Origin: Rutpela maculata
Lineage: Eukaryota > Arthropoda > Insecta > Coleoptera > Cerambycidae
Assembly (NCBI GenBank): GCA_936432065.2
Contig: OW386286.2
Location: 263,891,987-263,955,986, forward strand
Direction of reading: 5' to 3'
Length of the DNA stretch: 64,000 nucleotides
Shown here: piece after piece, positions 46,811 to 57,700 of the stretch
How the letters are laid out: the number at the start of each line of letters is the position of its first letter
How positions within the stretch are numbered: the stretch's first letter is position 1
Translations under genes and position numbers: made by a program
The notes under the pieces: model-generated
What the model was told of the DNA's origin: nothing
Databases searched by the model: none
What the model saw: the letters and a program-made list of their open reading frames with translations, nothing else

Positions 46811-47460
46811 CAATTCATGTTCAAGCACTTTGTAACCTTTTGAACATATCAATTTCTCCTGGAATATTCCCTATCAATCTAAAACTACGGCACATTACAT
46901 CACTGTACAAGAAAGGAAATGTGGAACTGACAGAGCAATAACGCAAAACTCGTATATATCAAAAATCTTAGAAAAAATCGTTCCGACATGGGTCTATGAA
47001 TATTTATCATCATTCAATCTTTTGAGTGAAAATCGGCATGGCTTCAGACCTCATTATTCAACCATAATAGCAGCATATGAATTTGTGCAATTCATTTACG
47101 AATCATTAGATACTAATAAATATGTTCTTACCACAGTGTTTGATTTAACTAGAGCATTTGACTGCCTAAATCATGCGTTTTTAATTAAAAAAATTGAATC
47201 ACTGGGAATTTGAGGAAACCTCTGAAAATGAATAGTCTTTTATTACCGGCAGAAAAATCGTAGTGAAATTTGACAACACTTACTCACAAGAAAATAATAT
47301 CAATATCGGTATGCCTCAATGCGTCCTCTCTCCTCTGATATTCATAAATTGTATTAACGATTTGAAATCTTATATTAGTAAAAACATCAAATTAGTTCTA
47401 TACGCAGATGACGTTATATCGAACTTGTGGCTGATTCGCCAGAACTAAACAAGCTAAAAA
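46811..47460 (+). pseudogene. LINE reverse transcriptase fragment
   Basis: The plus strand reads ISISPGIFPINLKLRHITSL, YKKGN, SYISKILEKIVPTW, NLLSENRHGFRPHYSTIIAA, TVFDLTRAFDCLNHAF (motif A, D-L-x-x-A-F-D), then NIGMPQCVLSPLIFINCIND (motif B; GxPQGxxLSP, with C in place of the second G) and LVLYADDVISNL (catalytic YADD). This is most of the fingers and palm. Frameshifts and stops separate the blocks, and nothing convincing follows the YADD. A separate copy from the fragment at 45.9 kb, since both start in the same RT region. Confidence 0.85.
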
Positions 47461-47739
47461 CGTAGGTACTCTTCGCCAATTTACTGAGCTTGTTATATAA
47501 TTGTTGTGATACCATCTTTGTTGTGAAGAAAATTATTATATGGAAAAAAAAAACATGAAAAAAATATTCAACCTGTGTGGGATTCAAACAGACGATCTTT
47601 GGATTGCAAGGCAAAATTTTAGCCACTGCACCATCACATATTGCTCCGAAAATTGATTGTCTATGATACAATCATACATATTTCAACTCATTACATATAT
47701 TTTTATGAAATATATTAGTACAATGCTTAAACAAAAAAA

Positions 47740-48030
47740 AATTTATTATGGATATAACATTTCGCAAGATTTCTATTTAAGTACAAGCGACAAAAATTAA
47801 GAGATTTTTTTAAATTAAATAATTAATAACTTTTTATTTATTGATCGATTTTCTTCAAAAACAATAGGGTTCTTCCTCTAGCTAACACTAACTTACTTTT
47901 CAAATTTCAATATAATCGGACGTTTCTTTCTTAAGTTGTCGCTTACAAGAAACGTGACGGACGGACGGACGGACAGACGAATATTTTGAAAGTTGTTCAG
48001 AATTCGTTCATTAACACAATGATATGAAAA
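47740..48030 (+). repeat. Repeat with gacggacgg run
   Basis: A segment containing ttaagttgtcgcttacaaga, a (gacg)n run at 47,957-47,980 and gaaagttgttcagaattcgt. A short inverted copy of the last part lies near 42,680-42,750. No protein. Confidence 0.5.
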
Positions 48031-48117
48031 TTTTTTTCTCTACGAAAGATATTTACGATTTTAGGAATGTGCCGATCAAATACAATATACTCTTCGTTTT
48101 TGTGAAACTCAAATAAA

Positions 48118-48545
48118 ACAATTTTTCTGAAATAGATCGGCAATCTCTACATTTTCGGCGCGATTTCAGATCGAAAAATGCACAATTCCAGTATTTTGGT
48201 CCGTTGCTAAGAAACTATCAGAAAGCAGACCGGAAAAGATCCGTTGCCAAAAAACGATCAACATTGCCGTACGGTTTTTTATGTATATTTTAGACAGTAA
48301 ATAAATACACGCTGACAAACCAACTCACATTAAAATTGCATTTATTAGTAGGCAGTTAGATTGTAATGAAGAAATGTTATTCATTAATACAAATTCCTTA
48401 ATTTATAATAATATTGGTTGTGATTTCAGAAAAAATAGTATGTGTACTTCGGTGTGAAAGCACATTCCCGAACTTCGATGCTTGTTGGCCGAGGCGACAA
48501 TTTGCATCGTCGTCCGGGAATGTATTGCTTTCACACTTAAATACA
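48118..48545 (-). mobile_element. Family K repeat, copy 2 (most complete)
   Basis: Read on the minus strand it runs from atagtatattgtgtatttaa and gtgtgaaagcaatacattcc through ccgggaatgtgctttcacac-type sequence (an inverted repeat around a short spacer, about 48,450-48,530) to gatctgaaatcgcgcc and gattgccgatc. It supplies the reference for truncated copies at 41 kb and 55-59 kb. No coding capacity. Confidence 0.65.
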
Positions 48546-48611
48546 CAATATACTATTATTAACCCCCGGCCCCAAAAGAGGGGTATTATAAGTTTGACGC
48601 ATCTGTTTGTA

Positions 48612-48642
<31 letters not shown>

Positions 48643-49656
48643 GGCTTCATATCTCTTCAACTGGTGATCCGATTTTGATGCACTTTTTTTTATTTGAAAG
48701 AGTATTTTATCGAGAGTATTTTGCCACATTAGATTTTGATGTTTGGTCGCCATCTTGATTACAAGCTTTTATTTAACTTGCCTTGTTCTTGTGGGTCAAA
48801 TCTTGCAACTGAATTTTAAAATAATTATCCCCAACCGATTGAGCTGAAATTTTGCATATACGTTTAGTTTGGATGACAATGCATGGTTAGCTAAGTGACG
48901 TCATTCCAAATCCAATATGGCGGACTCCCAAAGATGACGGACCAGTTATTTTTTATGCACCCCCATGATATGGGTATCAAATGAAAGGGTTTGCTGAGAA
49001 GAATACGAAAATAAAATGACGTCACATTAAATTCAATATGGCGGACGCCCCAAGATGGCGGACAAAATTTTTTAGTTTCAACAATATAATTTGATCGTAT
49101 AGTGTATTCGCTCATATGTTGCATTCTAAGAAATGGTGAAGGATTCTGTTTAAACTATAGGTTTTATATCGGATAGGAACGACGCAATGAATATACACTT
49201 CTCCAAGAAATTAACGCACCACCAAAAAATAACCAAAAGTTTGAAGTTAGTTAATTTTTAACACTCGACCCAAAGAGAGAGGTGTTATAATTTTGATGCG
49301 TATGTTTGTATGTTTGTCTGTCTGTCTCTCTGTGGCTTCATATCTTTTCAACGGGTGATCCAATTTTGATGCACTTTTTTATTTGAAAGAGTATTTTGTC
49401 GAGAAAGTTTTAGGCCATATTAGATTTTGATGATTGGTCGCCATATTAAATTCTCCATGTTGAACTTCTCTAGAAATTGTCCGATTGAAGTAAAATTGAA
49501 AATATGATTGATGATTATGGTAGCCGAATATGATTTCGTCCTCATTTTGATTCGGTCATATGAAACTGGTACGATTAGATACATTGATCGGGGGTTTTTT
49601 AAAATTTTCAATTTTTTAACCCCCGACCCAAAAAGAGTTTGACTCGTATGTTTGTA

Positions 49657-49689
<33 letters not shown>

Positions 49690-49695
49690 GAATAC
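48543..49695 (+). repeat. Three direct copies of a GTCTGTC-bearing repeat
   Basis: Copies start at about 48,560 (acccccggccccaaaagagg), 49,260 (acactcgacccaaagagaga) and 49,618 (acccccgacccaaaaagag). Each leads into a tgtctgtctgtctg run and, in the first two, tggcttcatatct.ttcaac.ggtgatcc.attttgatgcac. Sequences of this sort (cccccgac..aaaagaggggtg, GTCTGTC, then tccgattttgatg) are widespread in arthropod genomes; I do not know the parent element. Between the first two copies lie caatatggcgga words. Confidence 0.65.
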
Positions 49696-49792
49696 AAAAT
49701 TAGACTGCGTCGGCATAAAGGTTAAAAATTTCTGTGTGGGACTCGTGATATAATAATACGCTATGTTGTATGTATATGTTTAGTTTAAAAAG

Positions 49793-50257
49793 TATAAAAT
49801 AAAATTAAATTATAAATTTAAAAAACCCTCGACACAAAAATATCGACTAAATAACTAATATAAAAAAAGTAAATTAATAAAACTTTAAAAATTATGAAAT
49901 AATTTTGATTCCATATACGAACTCTTCTGATTTATTTAAATACAGCTTACATTTTCTTTATGTCCTCGAAATTTGCTTTCTTATACGCATGAATATGTCG
50001 GGGGCTGCTGTAAAGACGAACTACTAAATAGTTATATTCAAAACAGAAGCTTCCGATATATTCATGCGTATAAGAAAGCAAATCTCGAGGACATAAAGAA
50101 AATGTAAGCTGGATTTAAATAAATCATAAGAGTTCGTATATGGAATCAAAATTATTTCATAATTTTTAAAGTTGTGTTAATTTATTTGTTTTATATTAGT
50201 TATTTAGCTGATATTTTTGTGCCGGGGGTTTTTTTAAATTTGTAATTTAATTTTATA
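49793..50257. repeat. Inverted repeat with about 205-bp arms
   Basis: The left arm 49,793-50,001 and right arm 50,053-50,257 are inverted and very similar (gattccatatacgaactctt, acattttctttatgtcctcg and gctttcttatacgcatgaat all match). The loop is only 51 bp. Transcription through it would give a long hairpin RNA. It ends in the ccctcgacacaaaaatatc-type sequence related to the neighbouring repeat family. Confidence 0.85.
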
Positions 50258-50259
50258 CA

Positions 50260-50505
50260 CAGTTTCATAAAAGACGACAGACATCTGTTTTAAATCTAAT
50301 ATCCGATCAAGGTACCATTACACAATATGACTCCATTAAGTTTATAGGCTCACACTAGACGAAAATTTCACTTGGACAAATCATAATAGAGTTGGTATGC
50401 AAAAAATTACATTCCGCATTTTTTGCAATACGAAATCTTAAGTCAATACTATCGAAAGGTCAACTACTAAATGTATATTATGGACTCGTGCATCTCATCT
50501 CAGAT
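50260..50505 (+). pseudogene. LINE RT C-terminal fragment
   Basis: The plus strand reads TSVLNLISDQGTITQYDSIK, then LTLDENFTWTNH, IELVCKKLHSAFFAIRNLKS and GQLLNVYYGLVH. LxLDExFTWxxHI followed by L..K..SAxFAIRxL and YY is the post-palm region of CR1/jockey-type LINEs. One frameshift lies near TWTNH. It is only about 80 codons, truncated on both sides. Confidence 0.7.
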
Positions 50506-50806
50506 ATTTTATTATCCTCTATACAACGGGTCTCTATTTTGCCATTAGATTCATGTCGACCAGTATTTATAGAAAATAATATTCTAACTTTCACTTTAAT
50601 TTTTGTATTCGAAGCAGCTGTGTGGGTCCACCAAAATAAAAATAAATTCACATTAAATTCAGATAAGGACATTTTTTTGGGGAAAACAGATGAAAATTTT
50701 GACATGTGCCATATTTGGCATGAATTGTAATAGTGACAAAAACAAACGTTAAAGTACTAAACTTTTTATTAAACTAAATTATAAAAAAAATGTGTTAAAA
50801 TACATT

Positions 50807-51270
50807 TTATTCCGTATGGAATTTGAAAAAACAGTTGCGGTCTCTATTTAGGCATAGAAACACCATACATTTGCCACAGGATATTTGGGATTTTCCCTTG
50901 TACTCTGGATATTTACACCTTTGTCTTTCCTGATTCACTACCGGCAAGTGATTTAAATTGTCATTTCTTATCTCCTGGGCTGGTATTTGCGAAAACGGAT
51001 ACTTTTTCTTTTTCAAATCTAGTTGAGGTTGTAAGGAGGTATTTGGCCTTCCCCTTTTTCTCTGTAGACCATTAGCTCTCGTCAAAACTTCCGCAAGGTA
51101 GAGTTTGAATTCTGAAAGTGGTAGGTATAAATCATCATCTTTCAAGTTTCTCCTCCATAGTATCCAGCTGTTTACGCAAATCATATCGAGGAAATGGAAA
51201 AATACCCTCGTGTACCATTTCTTTGATCTGATTTGAATTCTATAATAGCCCAACGTTGCTTTCATTGTCG
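50807..51270 (-). pseudogene. piggyBac-like transposase, C-terminal part
   Basis: The minus strand encodes GYYRIQIRSKKWYTRVFFHF, NSWILWRRN, LPLSEFKLYLAEVLT, KRGRP and LNHLPVVNQERQRCKYPEYK, ending CLNRDRNCFFKFHTE. Family knowledge: piggyBac transposases end in a DDE core (GYYxIxxRSKKWxxRxFFHxxD) and a C-terminal zinc ribbon with pattern C..C....C..C..C....C..H. Here the second cysteine position of the ribbon reads tyrosine (CKYPEYKG). The conserved GGVD carrying the last catalytic Asp, and everything before it, is missing because an internal deletion joins the N-terminal exon directly to this part, in the wrong frame. It therefore cannot be an active transposase. Confidence 0.85.
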
Positions 51271-51416
51271 GATGATTCACACAGGATTCTAGTTTTTTTG
51301 GGAAACAACAATTCATTTTTTCGGTGGTCATCATCGGAGGATAAATTCTCATCGTCGCTCTCATCAGTCTTTGGAATTTGCACATTTGTTGTACCATAAA
51401 ATTGTCTCGTAGTCAT
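51271..51416 (-). pseudogene. piggyBac-like transposase, N-terminal acidic part
   Basis: A frame starting MTTRQFYG at 51,416 and continuing TDESDDENLSSDDDHRK and CESSDNESN is acidic and serine-rich, like the N-termini of piggyBac proteins. Just upstream on the minus strand is ttttttcag, which could be a splice acceptor. The frame runs into a stop just after joining the C-terminal segment, showing the deletion joint is out of frame. Confidence 0.55.
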
Positions 51417-51503
51417 CTGAAAAAACATCCCAGTTATAATCTATTTCTCAAAGTGTTCCAAATATAGCACAAGTAAACAAGATCGTTTTTTACCCACTTT
51501 ATA

Positions 51504-53664
51504 GACGGGGATCCAGTAATCTAAATTCCGCTTATTTCTTCATTGCTATGCATCTTTTGTATATACTTTTAAAATTAGATCTATGTTCTGTAAAATTTTT
51601 TGCCCAATCCATTTCCGGGGGGCGATTTGCGATACAAACTTGCGTTCATCTCCTATATTGATTTTTCACCTCTTTTCGGCGATACACGATATTTAACATT
51701 TTTCAGATATATCTCGTGTTATCTCAGAAACTATAAAATCTACAAGGATCAAATTTTAGACGGAGATTAAATAATGTATGACGATTTCGATAGCTGTACT
51801 AAAATGATATTTTGGTTATTAATCTTCTAAGAAAAAAATAAAAACTGCAGGGATGCTGAAATATTGTAGGGAAAATTGTAACATCGAGGTATTTTTTCTA
51901 TGTGTAGAAATATTATATCAGTTATGTGAGCAGTATTGTAGTAGAAACATCAAATTTAAGTTTAGTGAAAACATTTTTACAATCGGATCAGTCTGGCGGA
52001 AGATATAAATTATTTAGTATCGGGAGCAATACCCTGCGCTTTGATCGCACATGCATAAAGTGTTGTAAACTGTGGTAGAACGCGCCCTTCGCATCATTCG
52101 ACTTCGCAAGGGATTATTTGAATACGATTGAAATAGCAAATAGAAACGTGTGTATACAAAAATGCTCGTTTGCAAATTTAATGTAAGGAAAGAATTGTCA
52201 CATTGGAATAAGTTTGTCTGTGTACAAAAATAAAATTAGTTTTGAATCAAGAACATTTCGTCTCATACAGTATCAGAAAATGTTTCATTTGGGCCGGCAA
52301 TGAGAGCAAGCGAGAGCGAAGCAACTAGGCTATTCTTTTTTATCGTATAACACATCCTACTCGTGCCACCTGCTTTCCCCACCACATGTGCGTGGGCAGC
52401 TACTGCGGGAAATGTAAAGAATTATTTGACTCGTTTTGAATGTAAAACGGGTTAAATAATTTCAGTTATTAAAGCACGTAATAATATTACCTATACTGAA
52501 CAGAGCCAACTACATCCTTCCTTTGAATAAATGTATATAAGCTCCAATTAACTAAAAAATTGTTATAAATAAAATGATTTATTAAAACCCATTACTTTCT
52601 TGACAAAATTATTAAAAAAGAAACGATATACAATTTCATAAAGAATAATGAATAAAGAATTGTAAAAAATTTGATTTGCTGAATACCTAAACAATATTTT
52701 TTTTGATGATTGACAAAAAATAGATTAAAAATATTTTATTCAATAAATACTCTAGTCAGATTTACAATTTCCCATGCATATGCAGCTTATTATGCAATCA
52801 ACTCCTAGTTTTTTACAACAACACCTAATACTGCAGCTGTTATTTTTACACTTACAGGTTGTCACATCCATTTGTTCCGGTTTCGGGTGTTTTGTGATCA
52901 TGATGGGAATGAAAATGTTGTGCTCTTTTTTCCGACCATATTCATGAATATTCAGTAATTCAGGGGACGGATTACTAGCATTTTTCCATAAAAATATTGT
53001 ATAGGCACTTCGTTTTGCATGCTGAATGAAGGCATCCTCAGTAGGTGGCAACGTCCTCAAATACACGTTGTCGACTAACTACCCACTCATTATTGATTCC
53101 CTCTCCGCATACAGCACACGTTCTTTTGTGAAGATCATTTCGCGCGCTAAGTTCTACGATACTAAATAATTTATATCATCCGCCAGACTGATCCGATTGT
53201 AAAAATTTTTTCACTAAAATTAAATTTGATATTTCCACTACAATACTGCTCAAATAACTGATATAATATTTCTACACATAGAAAAAGTACCTCGATGCTA
53301 CATTTTTCTTACAATATTTCAGCATCCCCGCAGTTTTTATTTTTTTCTTAGAAGATCAATAATCAAAATATCATTTTAGTACAGCTATCGTAATCGCCAT
53401 ACATTATTTAATCTCCGTCTAGAATTTGATCCTTGTAGATTTTATAGTTTCCGAGATAACACGAGATATATCTGAAAAATGTTAAATATCGTGTATCGCC
53501 GAAAAGAGGTGAAAAATTAATATAGGGGATGAACGCAAGGTTGATTCGCAAATCGCCCTTCGGAAATGGATTCGGCAGAAAATTTTACATAAGATAGACC
53601 TAATTTTAAAAGTATATCCAACAGATGCATAGGACTGAAAGTAAATGGTCTCTGGATCCCTGAC
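51504..53664. mobile_element. 2.16-kb fold-back element with about 500-bp arms, carrying a CXC-like gene scrap
   Basis: The left arm (about 51,504-52,020) and right arm (about 53,157-53,664) are inverted copies: gggatccag tips, tatacttttaaaattag, cgatacacgatatttaacat, gatcaaattttagac / gtctagaatttgatc, and cgatactaaataat at the inner edge. TA is found at both outer edges. It splits the piggyBac-like element between its ORF and its right end. The centre (52,020-53,157) is compositionally mixed, with GC-rich patches near 52,290-52,430. Confidence 0.8.
52752..53155 (-). pseudogene. Cysteine-rich (CXC/TSO1-like) coding fragment inside the fold-back
   Basis: The minus-strand frame from about 53,066 reads YLRTLPPTEDAFIQHAKRSA, then MDVTTCKCKNNSCSIRCCCK, KLGVDCIISCICMGNCKSD and stops at 52,752. 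The spacing CxCxxxxCxxxCxCxxxxxxCxxxCxCxxxC (one position here Cys-Cys-Cys) resembles CXC-type zinc-binding cysteine clusters. A preceding LPPTEDA.xxH block is common in uncharacterised arthropod and cnidarian proteins, several of them transposon-associated (remembered, not checked). Upstream minus sequence to 53,155 may add CAVCGEGINNEW, another Cys pair. It is a fragment of a larger protein; function unknown. Confidence 0.5.
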
Positions 53665-54007
53665 TATTATGTCAAAATATTGTTTTTATACTATTTCAGT
53701 AACAACAGTAAACACTTACCTTTACAGCAATATTTATTTTGCAACAAAATATGCAAAAATAACAAAAATACGATCACTGGAAATAACCACTAAACAGGCT
53801 CTTACGCGTCTCCAGTCAGCTAAATACAAGTGGCGCTGTAAACACGCGAGATTCGCTTGTAGGCGGGATTTGTGTATTCAGCCTCAAAGAAGCGAACGTG
53901 CCAGATATGGGACACATTGAATGAAGGTCTTATGCTGTTTGGGTACTTGTAAAATAAAATAAATTTCACGTGTGCCAAATATGGGACAGTATGCGGTAAG
54001 GGGTTAA

Positions 54008-54716
54008 CAAATAAACTCAGAGGTCCTTGCAAGAGATTTTTAATAATGACAGCAACAAAGTTTTTATTAAATTATCATCCCCCTCCCCCGGACCATTCAT
54101 ACTGATTGTATGTGTTGGTTATAAAGCTGAAAAGTAAAAATAAAAATGCAGAACTGGGCCTCATTTCAGATTGATAAATTTGTAATCGTTACATGTATAA
54201 TAAAAAGCGTAATTAATTTCACAACGTTAATAAAATTTTATTATTTAAAACAAAATACGTAATAATCTAGTATTTAGATGTATTTATTATTATAACCAGA
54301 CACCGAGAGTGCTTTCATAATAGCATTTCTATTTTTAAACAACTTGAAAGTACCTTGAATATAAAACTTAAAGATAAAATTGATGGTATTTTTATTACTT
54401 TATTGCAAATTTTATATTGGTTGTGCTTATTTCAGTTGGAAAATGATTATTCGTTATGAAAGTAAATGAAAATTCTCATTGTAATAGTCAGTTGGTTAAC
54501 TTTCTAACAATTCATAATACAAAGGATGTTTCCATGTAATGTCTGGTATTTCTCTTTGATATTACCGCTTAACAGTTAAATTAAATTGCTAGTCTAAAAT
54601 TCAATTTACTATAGCACCGGTAATTCTAGATTTACCCGCTCTTAAGTGGAAAACACTTTTTAGTTGCAACACATCCTCTAACTTTACGGTGCATGGATAG
54701 CTATTCCCCTGTAAGT
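54008..54716. other. No gene recognised
   Basis: AT-rich unique spacer between the piggyBac right end and the tandem array. No recognisable motif. Confidence 0.4.
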
Positions 54717-57700
54717 GACATCTTACAGTTAAACCATTTAATTTTACTGCAAAAAACACTTGATATCCACTCCTAACGCCAAATTGAATTTCCTCTCAAC
54801 TTAACAATCCGCATTACAATTTAAGAGATGTTTTTAATGAAAACACTGGTCTTCAAACTGTGTTTTTTTGCGAAAGACGGTCATATAAATTAGCGGCTGT
54901 AATCAAGAATTTGTGCACGTGCTAGATGGAGATGGCATATCAGTAAATTTTCTCCAGTGACAGAAGAGACACTTCATTTAATGTTAACCCAGTTTCAAAA
55001 CGTGAGAAAATTGCAATGAACCGAAAATATAAAATCGAATGAAAGTTGCAATTGCATATTGCCCATGGCAAATAATTTACTAGGATTATTAAATATTTTT
55101 AGATACTAGGAGACCGTTCTGAGAACATAAAAACAATATCCCGGAACGTCTTACAATAAATATATAATATGTATGTGAATATGGATATATGTTAAATATA
55201 CAAAGATTTATTCAGAGAATATAAAACCACGATAAATGAGACATAAAAAGCTACCTACCATATTAACTCCGAAATCTTAAATCTCAAACTCCGAATATAA
55301 AACTGGAGATAGCTGGATAGTAAATATATGAGCCCGACGAATGGTGATCTAAATTTGATCAAACATCAACATAATAGTATACTGTGTATTTAGGTGTGAA
55401 AGCAATACATTCCCCATTGGGAAATTTCTGCAATTTTTTTTCAATTCAAAAATGAGTACTTCAGATTAAAAGAAGAGACCCGTATTTTTTTTTAAGCAAT
55501 ATAAACGTGAAAAAAAATGTTAAAGTTTAGTTATATATTTTCCCCTAAGAACGTATGACTTATGTAAACGTAGTTTAGGCTTATTATAAAAAGGATACCT
55601 ACCCTGGCCAAGGAGTAGAAGAAGAAGAAGATGACCTAAAATTCTTAATTGTTATAAGCTTTTTGACAGCGATAAGTGTCAGTCTATGGCAAAAAATAAC
55701 ATGAAAGTAGATACAATTACGCAGCATTTGCAACCGTCACCGGTAAATCAAAGAAATTTTCTGCGTTTGTCTACGTCACAAAACGTTTAGTGACTTTTTG
55801 AAACCAAAACTTATGGGGCTTTAAAAAATACAACGAACTGAAAATAATTGTTTAAAATATTACTGGTAAGTTCTGATTATATTATATTTTCATATCAATA
55901 CTTGTTTTTAAATATTTAGACTCAACTGAAATTCCCCTGCCAAGGCCAACAAGCATCGAAGTCCGGCAAGGTGCTTTTACACCGAAGTACTATTTTTTCT
56001 GAAATCACAATCAATATTATTATAGATTAAGGAATTTGTATTAATGCATAACATTTCTTCATTACAATATAACTGCTTACTAATAAATGCAATTTTAATG
56101 CGAGTTGGTTTGTCTGCGTGTATTTATTTACTGTCTAAAATAGACATCTTACAGTTAAACCATTTAATTTTACTGCAAAAAACACTTGATATCCACTCCT
56201 AACGCCAAATTGAATTTCCTCTCAACTTAACAATCCGCATTACAATTTAAGAGATGTTTTTAATGAAAACACTGGTCTTCAAACTGTGTTTTTTTGCGAA
56301 AGACGGTCATATAAATTAGCGGCTGTAATCAAGAATTTGTGCACGTGCTAGATGGAGATGGCATATCAGTAAATTTTCTCCAGTGACAGAAGAGACACTT
56401 CATTTAATGTTAACCCAGTTTCAAAACGTGAGAAAATTGCAATGAACCGAAAATATAAAATCGAATGAAAGTTGCAATTGCATATTGCCCATGGCAAATA
56501 ATTTACTAGGATTATTAAATATTTTTAGATACTAGGAGACCGTTCTGAGAACATAAAAACAATATCCCGGAACGTCTTACAATAAATATATAATATGTAT
56601 GTGAATATGGATATATGTTAAATATACAAAGATTTATTCAGAGAATATAAAACCACGATAAATGAGACATAAAAAGCTACCTACCATATTAACTCCGAAA
56701 TCTTAAATCTCAAACTCCGAATATAAAACTGGAGATAGCTGGATAGTAAATATATGAGCCCGACGAATGGTGATCTAAATTTGATCAAACATCAACATAA
56801 TAGTATACTGTGTATTTAGGTGTGAAAGCAATACATTCCCCATTGGGAAATTTCTGCAATTTTTTTTCAATTCAAAAATGAGTACTTCAGATTAAAAGAA
56901 GAGACCCGTATTTTTTTTTAAGCAATATAAACGTGAAAAAAAATGTTAAAGTTTAGTTATATATTTTCCCCTAAGAACGTATGACTTATGTAAACGTAGT
57001 TTAGGCTTATTATAAAAAGGATACCTACCCTGGCCAAGGAGTAGAAGAAGAAGAAGATGACCTAAAATTCTTAATTGTTATAAGCTTTTTGACAGCGATA
57101 AGTGTCAGTCTATGGCAAAAAATAACATGAAAGTAGATACAATTACGCAGCATTTGCAACCGTCACCGGTAAATCAAAGAAATTTTCTGCGTTTGTCTAC
57201 GTCACAAAACGTTTAGTGACTTTTTGAAACCAAAACTTATGGGGCTTTAAAAAATACAACGAACTGAAAATAATTGTTTAAAATATTACTGGTAAGTTCT
57301 GATTATATTATATTTTCATATCAATACTTGTTTTTAAATATTTAGACTCAACTGAAATTCCCCTGCCAAGGCCAACAAGCATCGAAGTCCGGCAAGGTGC
57401 TTTTACACCGAAGTACTATTTTTTCTGAAATCACAATCAATATTATTATAGATTAAGGAATTTGTATTAATGCATAACATTTCTTCATTACAATATAACT
57501 GCTTACTAATAAATGCAATTTTAATGCGAGTTGGTTTGTCTGCGTGTATTTATTTACTGTCTAAAATAGACATCTTACAGTTAAACCATTTAATTTTACT
57601 GCAAAAAACACTTGATATCCACTCCTAACGCCAAATTGAATTTCCTCTCAACTTAACAATCCGCATTACAATTTAAGAGATGTTTTTAATGAAAACACTG

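Larger units (their letters stand above)
50690..54003 (-). mobile_element. piggyBac-like element, internally deleted and interrupted
   Basis: The right end is sharp: TTAA at 54,004-54,007 preceded by ggtaagggg, i.e. CCCCTTACC inwards, as expected for piggyBac (TTAA target, CCC tip). Subterminal copies of tgtcccatatttggcac lie at about 53,971-53,987 and 53,899-53,915, and one at the other end near 50,704-50,720. The left TTAA is not recognisable, so that boundary is approximate. It holds a transposase reduced to its N- and C-terminal ends and is split by the 51,504-53,664 fold-back element. Confidence 0.75.
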
